Source of the DNA: DATIJJ01 sp039936115
Lineage (GTDB): Bacteria; Pseudomonadota; Gammaproteobacteria; DSM-16500
Direction: 5' to 3'
Length of the DNA stretch: 31,289 bases
Assembly (NCBI GenBank): GCA_039936115.1
Contig: JBDTIZ010000233.1
Location: 1 to 31,289 of the forward strand
Below are positions 6,661-14,463 of the stretch, piece after piece. The first letter of the stretch is position 1, and every line of letters begins with the position of its first letter. Below the pieces are notes generated by a model. That model saw only the letters and a list, made by a program, of their open reading frames with translations, was not told the origin of the DNA and ran no database searches. The translations under genes and the position numbers were made by a program.

Positions 6661-8112
6661 ATGCATTACAAAACCATTACTGAATTAACTCGCGAGCTTA
6701 GCGCGAAAAAAATTTCAAGTGTCGAGCTCACGCAATATTTTCTCGAACGCATTAAACAATTTGATTCGAAATTAAATAGTTTTATCACTGTCACGCCTGA
6801 ACTCGCATTACAAAATGCCAAACACGCCGATGAATTGCGTGCACAAAATAAAGCAGGCTTGTTAACAGGAATACCTATCGCACAAAAAGATATTTTTTGC
6901 ACGAAAGGAATAAAAACCAGCTGCGGATCTAAAATGCTTGATAATTTTATCTCGCCGTATGATGCAACCGTCGTGAAAAAATTTAATGCCGCCGGAACAG
7001 TTTTACTCGGTAAAACTAACATGGATGAATTCGCGATGGGTTCCTCCAATGAAAATAGTTTTTATGGTCCCGTCAAAAATCCTTGGGATTTAGAGCGTGT
7101 ACCGGGCGGTTCATCCGGTGGTTCAGCGGCAGCTGTTGCAGCCTATTTAACACCTGGCGCAACGGGCACGGATACAGGCGGTTCTATTCGCCAACCTGCT
7201 GCATTAACCGGCATCACCGGCATTAAACCCACTTATGGTCGCGTCTCACGTTATGGCATGGTTGCATTCGCTTCCAGCTTAGATCAAGGCGGACCTTTTG
7301 CGCGCACCGCAGAAGATGCCGCGCTGTTATTAAATATTATGTCAGGTTTTGATGAAGCGGATTCTACGAGCGTGCAAAATCCTGTGCCTGATTTTACCGC
7401 TAATTTAAACGATTCATTATCGGGTTTACGTATTGGATTACCGAAAGAATTTTTTGGTGAAGGTCTCGATAGCGATATTGCAAAAGCCATTGAAACAGCC
7501 ATTAAAGAATATGAAAAACTCGGCGCAACTTTGCACGAAATTCATTTGCCAAACACTGGCTTATCCATTCCTGCGTATTACGTCATTGCACCCGCAGAAT
7601 GTTCATCCAATCTCGCGCGCTTTGACGGTGTACGCTATGGTCATCGTTGCAAAGATCCTGTTGATTTAGAAGATTTGTATAAGCGCTCACGCAGTGAAGG
7701 ATTTGGTAATGAAGTCAAACGTAGAATCATGATTGGCACTTATGCACTCTCAGCGGGTTATTACGATGCTTATTATTTAAAAGCACAAAAAATTCGCGGC
7801 TTGATTCGCCATGATTTTATCGAAGCGTTCAAACAAGTCGATGTCATTTTAGGACCGACATCTCCAACACCCGCATTCAAATTAGGTGAAAAAACCAGTG
7901 ATCCGGTTGGTATGTATTTATCGGATATCTACACAATTGCAATTAATCTTGCCGGTTTACCGGCTATGTCAATTCCGGCGGGCTTCACTAAAGGTTTACC
8001 CATTGGAATGCAATTGATTGGAAATTATTTTGCGGAAAGTCGATTGCTAAACGTCGCACATCAATATCAAAAAGCCACTGATTGGCACACACGCACACCA
8101 GAGGGGTTCTAA
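6661..8112 (+). CDS. gatA: Glutamyl/aspartyl-tRNA amidotransferase subunit A
   Basis: GatA is the glutaminase of GatCAB. It hydrolyses glutamine and passes ammonia to GatB. The 483-residue product is full length and belongs to the amidase signature family. The Lys/cis-Ser/Ser triad is visible as Lys76 (AQKDIF), Ser151 (PGGSSGGSA) and Ser175 (DTGGSIRQP). The start is behind an AGGGA site about 11 bases upstream. It ends one base before the gatB ATG, so the two are translationally coupled. The operon implies at least one indirect route to Gln-tRNA or Asn-tRNA. Which tRNA is served depends on whether glnS and asnS exist, and neither is in this window. Confidence 0.97.
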   Translation: MHYKTITELTRELSAKKISSVELTQYFLERIKQFDSKLNSFITVTPELALQNAKHADELRAQNKAGLLTGIPIAQKDIFCTKGIKTSCGSKMLDNFISPYDATVVKKFNAAGTVLLGKTNMDEFAMGSSNENSFYGPVKNPWDLERVPGGSSGGSAAAVAAYLTPGATGTDTGGSIRQPAALTGITGIKPTYGRVSRYGMVAFASSLDQGGPFARTAEDAALLLNIMSGFDEADSTSVQNPVPDFTANLNDSLSGLRIGLPKEFFGEGLDSDIAKAIETAIKEYEKLGATLHEIHLPNTGLSIPAYYVIAPAECSSNLARFDGVRYGHRCKDPVDLEDLYKRSRSEGFGNEVKRRIMIGTYALSAGYYDAYYLKAQKIRGLIRHDFIEAFKQVDVILGPTSPTPAFKLGEKTSDPVGMYLSDIYTIAINLAGLPAMSIPAGFTKGLPIGMQLIGNYFAESRLLNVAHQYQKATDWHTRTPEGF

Positions 8113-8113
8113 A

Positions 8114-9550
8114 ATGGAATGGGAAACAGTAATTGGTTTAGAAGTTCACGCACAACTGTCAACCAACAGTAAAATTTTTTCCGGTGCATCAACTGCGTTT
8201 GGTGCTGAGCCTAATACACAAGCCTGTGCAATTGATCTTGGGTTTCCAGGCGTTTTACCTGTCTTAAATGTCGAAGCAACTGATATGGCAATCAAATTAG
8301 GCTTAGGCATTCAAGCTGAAATAGCAAGACGCTCGGTATTCGCGCGTAAAAATTATTTTTACCCGGACTTGCCTAAAGGGTATCAAATCAGTCAATACGA
8401 ATTACCGATTGTCGGCAAAGGCCATCTGGATATTACGTTAGACGATGGCACGATCAAACGTGTCAACATCACACGTGCGCATCTGGAAGAAGACGCAGGG
8501 AAATCGTTACATGAAGATTTTCATGGGCAATCAGGCATAGATTTAAATCGTGCTGGCACACCTTTGCTTGAAATTGTTTCTGAACCTGATATGCGTTCAG
8601 CGAAAGAAGCGGTTGCTTATTTAAAAACATTACATTCGTTAGTGCGTTATTTGGAAATTTGTGACGGCAATATGCAAGAAGGTTCATTTCGCTGTGATGC
8701 GAACGTATCTGTGCGCCGTCGCGGTGACACAAAATTGGGTACGCGAACAGAATTAAAAAATATTAATTCATTTCGTTTTGTTGAGCGTGCGATTAATTTT
8801 GAAGTAGAACGACAAATTGCATTATTGGAAAGCGGTGGCAAAATTACACAAGAAACGCGTTTGTTTGATCCCAGCAAAAATGAAACCCGTCCCATGCGCA
8901 GCAAAGAAGAAGCGAATGATTACCGCTATTTTCCAGATCCTGATTTACTGCCAGTCATTATTCTGGATGAACAAATTGAAAAAGTTCGTAGTATATTGCC
9001 TGAATTACCACAACAAAAACGTCAGCGTTTTATCGATCAATATGCTTTAAGTAATTACGATGCGACTGTGATGGTAAGCTCACGTGCCATGGCCAGTTAT
9101 TTTGAAACTGTCGTCAAGGAATCTGGCAATCAGGCAAAATTAGCTGCTAACTGGGTGATGGGTGAATTATCCGCAGCCTTAAACAAATCCGATCTTGATA
9201 TCACTGATAGTCCTGTTAGCGCAGAACAACTGGGCAAATTAGTGTTACGCATTGCTGACAATACGCTTTCAAACAAAATCGCGAAAACTGTTTTTGAAGC
9301 GTTGTGGAATCAAGAAGGTGACGTCGATCACATTATTGAAAAACAAGGTTTGAAACAAGTCACTGACACGGGCGCGATTGAAACATTGATTGATAAGATT
9401 ATTGCTGCTAATCCACAGCAAGTTGCGGATTATCGTGGCGGTAAAGATAAATTGTTTGGATTTTTTGTCGGTCAAGCGATGAAGGAATCGGGCGGTAAAA
9501 TGAATCCGCAGCAGTTGAATGATATTTTGAAAAAGAAATTGAGTGGTTAA
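8114..9550 (+). CDS. gatB: Asp/Glu-tRNA(Asn/Gln) amidotransferase subunit B
   Basis: GatB activates the carboxylate of the misacylated aminoacyl-tRNA with ATP and transfers ammonia to it. The 478-residue product shows the family opening WETVIGLEVHAQLSTNSKIF, the YFYPDLPKGYQISQYE motif, NRAGTPLLEIVSEPDM, and EGSFRCDANVSVR. It finishes with the C-terminal tail domain (YqeY-like helical region, about 400-478) that binds tRNA. GAGGGG lies 7 bases before the ATG, overlapping the end of gatA. A decayed REP begins 6 bases after its stop. Confidence 0.97.
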   Translation: MEWETVIGLEVHAQLSTNSKIFSGASTAFGAEPNTQACAIDLGFPGVLPVLNVEATDMAIKLGLGIQAEIARRSVFARKNYFYPDLPKGYQISQYELPIVGKGHLDITLDDGTIKRVNITRAHLEEDAGKSLHEDFHGQSGIDLNRAGTPLLEIVSEPDMRSAKEAVAYLKTLHSLVRYLEICDGNMQEGSFRCDANVSVRRRGDTKLGTRTELKNINSFRFVERAINFEVERQIALLESGGKITQETRLFDPSKNETRPMRSKEEANDYRYFPDPDLLPVIILDEQIEKVRSILPELPQQKRQRFIDQYALSNYDATVMVSSRAMASYFETVVKESGNQAKLAANWVMGELSAALNKSDLDITDSPVSAEQLGKLVLRIADNTLSNKIAKTVFEALWNQEGDVDHIIEKQGLKQVTDTGAIETLIDKIIAANPQQVADYRGGKDKLFGFFVGQAMKESGGKMNPQQLNDILKKKLSG

Positions 9551-9556
9551 CTTTTT

Positions 9557-9592
9557 GTAAGGGCGAATCTATGCGTTCGCTCTGCGGCCTGT
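9557..9592 (+). repeat. Solo degenerate GTAG-type REP downstream of gatB
   Basis: The sequence GTAAGGGCGAATC-TATGC-GTTCGCTC followed by TGCGGCCTG is a mutated single arm of the REPIN family seen at 9759, 22796, 25832 and 30851. It begins 6 bases beyond the gatB stop. Confidence 0.6.
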
Positions 9593-9609
9593 GAATCGAC
9601 ACATATTTT

Positions 9610-9943
9610 CTTTTTTTACAAATCAAAACAGATGCCAAGTTGACTGGATACCGCGGACAAGCCGCGGTACGACGGCGCAAAGAGAAAAGCTCATTCTTCT
9701 GGATGTGGTGATTCGTTTCTCTGCTGTCGTACCGTTGTTGCTGCGGACTTTTGTTTTTGTAGGGGCGAACCAGTGTGTTCGCCCAGCGGCCTGAATATAC
9801 AACATTATTTCTTCGATAGAGAGGGCGAACACACTGGTTCGCCCCTACAAAAGCAAAAAAGTCATTTTTTAAACGCCGTCGTACCGCGGCTTGTCCGCGG
9901 TATCCAGTCAACTTGGCGTCTGTTTTGATTTGTAAAAAAGAAA
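9610..9943. repeat. Composite inverted repeat (REP family 2) enclosing a REPIN
   Basis: Two arms of about 68 bp, 9610-9677 and 9874-9943, are near-perfect inverted copies with a mismatch (T/C) and one T-run length difference. Each arm contains the hairpin ACCGCGG-ACAAG-CCGCGGT and the flanks TTGACTGGAT and ACGACGGC. A REPIN of another family (9759-9848) sits inside, with a remnant GTCGTACCG near 9727. No gene is supported here. Long minus-strand open frames across it are made by the repeats. Confidence 0.85.
9759..9848. repeat. REPIN copy 1 (GTAG-headed)
   Basis: Two inverted REPs, each with a GTAG head followed by the stem GGGCGAAC/GTTCGCCC, flank a spacer containing GCGGCCTGAATATAC and TCTTCGAT. 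Arms are about 26 bp and the whole is 90 bp. Outer bases TGT/ACA are also shared by the arms. Three more full copies occur at 22796, 25832 and 30851. Confidence 0.85.
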
Positions 9944-10226
9944 TCATGCGCCTCAACATTCTGCTTCAAAAGATTCGGAGCTGGATTCGGGGAAATTTCA
10001 TGCAATTGTGTGGAATTCAAAAAATAAAAACTCCGATTATGCAAAGATTAACAGCTTAAATGTTCTAGATATTAAATTAATCGCAGAAGTATTACATGCA
10101 GCAGAACCCAGCAACGGACTCAAATTTACCACTGAGAGGTTAATTACACCCAGTACGATATCCACCATTGCTATTAGGAATGTATTAAAAGCATTCCCTG
10201 TCTATCAACATGCTGCAAAACGTTAG
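9942..10226 (+). pseudogene. Possible 3' remnant of a protein gene
   Basis: An open frame runs from the edge of the family 2 repeat (about 9942) to TAG at 10224-10226. Only a GTG at 10008 is available as a start and no ribosome site is visible. The peptide (…LNVLDIKLIAEVLHAAEPSN… to HAAKR) has a protein-like composition, with a likely helix and no low complexity. Its opening at the repeat boundary fits a gene whose 5' part was replaced by the repeat. It overlaps the last 4 bases of the convergent ankyrin gene. It could equally be chance. Confidence 0.25.
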
Positions 10227-12193
10227 CTCAATCGTCCCCCCGGTATGGAAGTGGAAGCTTCCTCCATAGATTTAAATTCACTCTTATCAGGCGTTGCGGT
10301 ATCTACTGATATAGGCACACTAACCTGCAACACACTTAAGTCTTGCGCAAAGAGTCCATTATTACTCACCCTACCTTCTTCTGGAGTGACGACGGATAGA
10401 ATGGAAGATTGACTTAAACTTAGATCAGGCACGACCGGCAGCAATTGAGTAGGCACGCTTTCTACCGCTTCCGTTTTCAACTTAGAGATTGCATTATTCG
10501 GTTCTTGCTTATCTTCATTCTCTTTCTCATTTATTTCACACCTTGCTGTTTCAAATAACCGCTCAATTCTTTTATTATGTTTTTCAATTCTAAGATCCTG
10601 CAATTTTTTAGCTAACTCTTGCAGAGCAAGCAATACGTCTGGGGTATAATTAGAATCCTTTGCACTCAATACTTTTTCGTAAATTGTAATAATTTTTTTG
10701 TAGTTCGGCACATCATTTTTCATAAGCAATTTGGCATAGGCTATTGCGGCAGCAAGATTTCCATACTTCTTTGACATACGCAGATAAAGCTCGACATTTT
10801 TTTTGGTTTTTTGCAATGCTAATGCGATAGAAAATAATGTTATGCCTAATAATTCCACACTGTTCTTATTTAGATCCTCGCGATAAAAACTCATGCATTC
10901 TTTCGCATAAAGATCTAAATAAATAGCTGTGCTTGCAGGCTGCTTTAAGCTGATTAAATTACGGCTCGCTTTAAATAAAGCATCAGCAAAATAAGACTTA
11001 TAAACTGGTTTTTTCTCTTCTTTAAATTCAAGCAGAATCTCATTATCAGGTTGGACGACTGGCTTAACAACATTCTGCTTTAACTGATCGATCTCAAGCG
11101 TATGATAGATACTAAACGCTTGTTGTTGATAATAAACTACAAGAACAACGTCTACGCACTCTTGCTGGCTTTCCCTCATATAACAATCTGCAAGAGCTAA
11201 CTGCAAATCATTTGAATCTTCATATTGTTTAGAAAAAACCTCCAGCCAATACAATACTAACAACCGCGCATTCGAACTGTCAAAAGTAAGTGCGTCCATA
11301 TAGATCTGCATCAACTCAATTGCAATTTCCGCCAGAATCGTTGGTTTTGTCTCAGCTGAAATAATTTTTTCAAGACATCTGACCGCCATAATCGCCGAGA
11401 TGTAGTTCTCTCTCGTATTAACTTTCGTTAAAAAATACTTACGTGCAGCAACATAATCAGGTTTCTGCATTTCAAACCCGAAAAATAATTTTAATCCATC
11501 CTGCTTCCGCTTATCTATTTTTTTAAAATAGGAATTTATTGTAGTTTTATTTGCTTTGACAGGATGTTTTGTAAGATAAAACTCAAGCAATGCGAACAAT
11601 GCACTTGGGACTGATGGCATTTTTTCTAAATAAGAAATCGCATCTTCTTCACCATTGCGTAAAGCTGTACTGAACCAATAAAGTGCTTCGGACGCTTTTT
11701 TTGGTCTATTCTGGATTGCTACGCCCACTTTAAAAGCAGAGCTCGCATCCCCCAATCGTGCACACACCATGCGATAGGCTAACTCTATATCTGGTGCAAG
11801 CAATTTATTGTTTACACTAAAATATGAAAAAAGGTTATTAAACGAAACGATATAACGTGGATCGGCTCGAAAAACTTTTGGAACCGTAGGCGAAGCAACT
11901 AATGAAGGTACGAAATTAATATTCGCTGGAGACAGCACGCGATAGCTCAACAACGCTCGATCAAAAAAAGTATCCCCGTTTTGATTTTGTAAATGGAAAG
12001 GAATATCAGCCTGTTGCCAAAGAAATGAAAAGAGCTCCTGATCGCAATAGAAAGCAGCCCAATGCAAAACGTTATTTCCTTCTTCATCCGTTTCGTTAGG
12101 AGAATTTTCTCTTTCAGTTATTTTGAATTTGACGACCGCATTGTTTTGTTTTTTTGCTGCAAGCACCAAAAAGCTTTTAGGTCTTTGATTCAT
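10223..12193 (-). CDS. Ankyrin-like plus Sel1/TPR-like repeat protein, candidate effector
   Basis: A 656-residue protein with no signal peptide or membrane helix. Residues about 36-82 resemble one ankyrin repeat and part of a second (DEEGNNVLHWAAFYC…, then NQNGDTFFDRAL). About 136-192 resembles a Sel1-like/TPR helical pair (YRMVCARLGDASSAFKVG… then ASEALYWFSTALRNGEEDA), and further degenerate helical repeats continue to about 540, including KYGNLAAAIAYAKLLM. The final 110 residues are Ser/Thr/Glu-rich and probably unstructured, with an acidic patch (KSMEEAS) near the C-terminus as in many Dot/Icm substrates. The start has GAGGGG eight bases upstream. It lies 36 bp after lptG on the same strand, so it may be co-transcribed with lptFG. 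Ankyrin and Sel1 repeats mediate protein-protein contacts; partner and function are unknown. Confidence 0.85.
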   Translation of the reverse strand: MNQRPKSFLVLAAKKQNNAVVKFKITERENSPNETDEEGNNVLHWAAFYCDQELFSFLWQQADIPFHLQNQNGDTFFDRALLSYRVLSPANINFVPSLVASPTVPKVFRADPRYIVSFNNLFSYFSVNNKLLAPDIELAYRMVCARLGDASSAFKVGVAIQNRPKKASEALYWFSTALRNGEEDAISYLEKMPSVPSALFALLEFYLTKHPVKANKTTINSYFKKIDKRKQDGLKLFFGFEMQKPDYVAARKYFLTKVNTRENYISAIMAVRCLEKIISAETKPTILAEIAIELMQIYMDALTFDSSNARLLVLYWLEVFSKQYEDSNDLQLALADCYMRESQQECVDVVLVVYYQQQAFSIYHTLEIDQLKQNVVKPVVQPDNEILLEFKEEKKPVYKSYFADALFKASRNLISLKQPASTAIYLDLYAKECMSFYREDLNKNSVELLGITLFSIALALQKTKKNVELYLRMSKKYGNLAAAIAYAKLLMKNDVPNYKKIITIYEKVLSAKDSNYTPDVLLALQELAKKLQDLRIEKHNKRIERLFETARCEINEKENEDKQEPNNAISKLKTEAVESVPTQLLPVVPDLSLSQSSILSVVTPEEGRVSNNGLFAQDLSVLQVSVPISVDTATPDKSEFKSMEEASTSIPGGRLS

Positions 12194-12229
12194 GATTTTA
12201 ACCCCTCGTTTGGATTATTTTTAAGTTTA

Positions 12230-13303
12230 TTAATTTCTAATTCGCAACATCAAGATCGAGCCTAGTCCTGCAAATAACACAATCGGTAATAAAGCAGCAA
12301 CAAAAGGCGATAATTGATAAACCACGCTCAGCTGCCCTAATAGTGAATCTAAAATATAAAACACAAAACCAACAGAAACACCCAACACCATTTGCCAACC
12401 CAAATTCACCGCACGAGGCGCCGCGAACACAAATGGGATAGCTAAAAAAAGCATGACCAAAATCGTCAACGGTTCAAGCGCTCTTTTCCAAAATGAAAAC
12501 TGAAATTCCGTTGCTTGCAATCCATTACTGACCAAATGGTGAGTGAAATAATATAATTTATTCAGCGGCAATTCTTCTGGCTCAATCAATCCAACACTCA
12601 ACACATTTGGACTTAAATTTAAATCCCATGTGGCATGAGAAAATGTTTGGTTACTCGTGTGATCCTGGCCAAAAGTCGTTTTGACTACATCTTGTAACTG
12701 CCAATGACCCTGTTGATAATCTAATGTTTTTGCATAATAAGCAGCGAGCAGCTTGTGCTTTGAATCAAATTCATAGCGTGTCACTCCTTGAAGATGTTGA
12801 TGCGCCGTGACACGATCAATGTGCACAAAATTATTGCCTTCATGTACCCACAACCCTGTTGCGGTGACAACAGCTTGTCCGCTGCTTTGTTCGGTAGATT
12901 TATGAATGTCAGCAAAATAATGTGCGTGCGGTGCTATGCCTTCACCAATAAACATGCCAATCACAATTAAAATAATCGCCGCACCAAATACTGCGCGCAT
13001 AATACGTCGAATGGAATAACCAGAAACTCGCATCACAACCAACTCTTGATTAGACGCTAACATCCCCAAGCCCATTAATCCGCCCAACAATACCAACATA
13101 GGGAAAAAAGAATAAAGACTATGTGGCAGTTCAAGCAAAGCATGCACGCCCGCTTGAAAAAAACCATATTCGCCAACACCGATATCGCGCAGCTCGCCTA
13201 GTAAAATAATAAAATAAGCTAGACCCGATACCACGACCATCACAAGAAGCGTCGCTAAAATAACTGTTTTCATAATGTAGCGTTGCAATATAGAAAAAAT
13301 CAT
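12230..13303 (-). CDS. lptG: LPS export ABC transporter permease LptG
   Basis: LptG pairs with LptF as the inner-membrane permease of the LptB2FG ABC transporter. The transporter extracts LPS from the inner membrane and pushes it onto the Lpt bridge. The 357-residue product has the YjgP/YjgQ layout: one or more N-terminal membrane helices (residues 14-35 and 60-80), a third near 100-120, a periplasmic beta-jellyroll domain (about 130-270), then three C-terminal helices. The conserved segment SNQELVVMRVSGYSIRRIMR forms the coupling region to LptB. Its ATG overlaps the lptF stop (ATGA), and GGAG lies 9 bases upstream. Confidence 0.95.
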   Translation of the reverse strand: MIFSILQRYIMKTVILATLLVMVVVSGLAYFIILLGELRDIGVGEYGFFQAGVHALLELPHSLYSFFPMLVLLGGLMGLGMLASNQELVVMRVSGYSIRRIMRAVFGAAIILIVIGMFIGEGIAPHAHYFADIHKSTEQSSGQAVVTATGLWVHEGNNFVHIDRVTAHQHLQGVTRYEFDSKHKLLAAYYAKTLDYQQGHWQLQDVVKTTFGQDHTSNQTFSHATWDLNLSPNVLSVGLIEPEELPLNKLYYFTHHLVSNGLQATEFQFSFWKRALEPLTILVMLFLAIPFVFAAPRAVNLGWQMVLGVSVGFVFYILDSLLGQLSVVYQLSPFVAALLPIVLFAGLGSILMLRIRN

Positions 13304-14388
13304 GTACTACGTCTCCGCCACGTCAACATCAAACCGCCCGCCAAGACCAATGCCAAAAGATGCACCCACCATAATCCAATCGTCGGTGAAATCATTTTTT
13401 GCTCGATGAGATTTCGTCCGACAAATAATAAATTCATATATGCCACATAAATTAAAATTGCCGGCAGTAACATTGCATAACGCCCTTGCCGCGGCTTCAC
13501 TTGACTCAATGGAATAGCGAGCAAAGCGAGCAATAAAACAGAAAGCGGAATAGAAACACGCCATTGCAACTCAGACATTTTTTCTGGATCTTTATAAAGT
13601 GCAAACAACTGAGCTGTAGGAATAGCTTCTTCAATTTGCCGTTGTGTATTCAACACTAGACCTGGCGAACTCACCGCGTATTTTTTAAATTGAATAATTT
13701 TATAATTATTTTGGCCGGGTATCCCTTCATAACGATTACCCGTATCAGCCATAATAAAAGGTTGTTTAGTTTGCGGATCAATCGATTGATAACCACTTTT
13801 AGCTGACAGTACGACCCAAGATGCACTATTAGCTTCCGGCATTGTTTTTGCTTGCTCTGCAATAAAAAGATTATTCGCCTGTTTATGATCGCGAGAAATT
13901 CTTTCAACATAGACAACCCGCCTACCATCGCTACTCACTTGAAAACGCCCAGGCATCAGCGTATTTAATAAAGTGTCGATAGAACCGCTCGTTAAAATTT
14001 TCTGCTTATCCGCTGCAATAAGGGGATTGATCCAAAACATTAAGGCCATAACAATCAGCATCACTAAGATTGCCAATGAACTGGTAATCCCGGTTAATTG
14101 TTTGATACTTAAACCGCATGCATGCAAAACCCGTAGCTCGTTATCTGCATATAAACGCCCATACGTCAAAATAATCCCTAAAAATAAGCCTAAAGGGAGT
14201 AATAACGCTAAGAGATTGGGGATTTCAAATCCGACAATTTGAAACAAAATATTCGCCGCAATTTTGCCCGAAGCCGCATAACTTAAATAGCGGACTAATT
14301 GCTGGCTAATAAAAATCAATAGCAAGACGAACGTCACCGCTAATAGTGTGTTAAAAACTTCTTTTGTTAGATATCGGGAAATAATCAT
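13300..14388 (-). CDS. lptF: LPS export ABC transporter permease LptF
   Basis: LptF is the partner permease of LptG. The 362-residue protein begins MIISRYLTKEVFNTLLAVTFVLLLI, typical of the family. It has N-terminal membrane helices (about 12-35, 50-75, 100-122), a periplasmic domain (about 130-265) and three C-terminal helices (about 270-355). YADNELRVLHACGLS is the cytoplasmic coupling segment. The start has only a weak GAAAG site. lptG follows with a 4-base overlap. The genes face away from pepA across 75 bp, the same arrangement as in E. coli. Confidence 0.95.
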   Translation of the reverse strand: MIISRYLTKEVFNTLLAVTFVLLLIFISQQLVRYLSYAASGKIAANILFQIVGFEIPNLLALLLPLGLFLGIILTYGRLYADNELRVLHACGLSIKQLTGITSSLAILVMLIVMALMFWINPLIAADKQKILTSGSIDTLLNTLMPGRFQVSSDGRRVVYVERISRDHKQANNLFIAEQAKTMPEANSASWVVLSAKSGYQSIDPQTKQPFIMADTGNRYEGIPGQNNYKIIQFKKYAVSSPGLVLNTQRQIEEAIPTAQLFALYKDPEKMSELQWRVSIPLSVLLLALLAIPLSQVKPRQGRYAMLLPAILIYVAYMNLLFVGRNLIEQKMISPTIGLWWVHLLALVLAGGLMLTWRRRST

Positions 14389-14463
14389 TAAAGCTTTCGC
14401 ATGCCGTCACATTCTTATAAAATCGCATCGACATTATACTAAATTCAGCCCCAAGGAGCTAAT
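14389..14463. promoter_or_regulatory. Divergent lptF/pepA promoter region
   Basis: For pepA, TTCTTA (14412-14417), 17 bp and TATACT (14435-14440) form a plausible sigma-70 promoter, with AAGGAG six bases before the ATG. On the other strand TATAAT overlaps the same place but lacks a clear -35. The lptFG promoter must also lie in or near this 75-bp gap. Confidence 0.4.

Noticed and set aside
9759..9848. GGTTCGCCCC looked like a tRNA T-arm
   Set aside because: The motif is the REPIN stem; no acceptor, D or anticodon arm surrounds it. No tRNA was found anywhere in the window.
9408..9959. Minus-strand open frame of 183 codons
   Set aside because: It overlaps gatB and runs through the inverted repeats; its sequence is encoded by REP and REPIN arms and has no family similarity.
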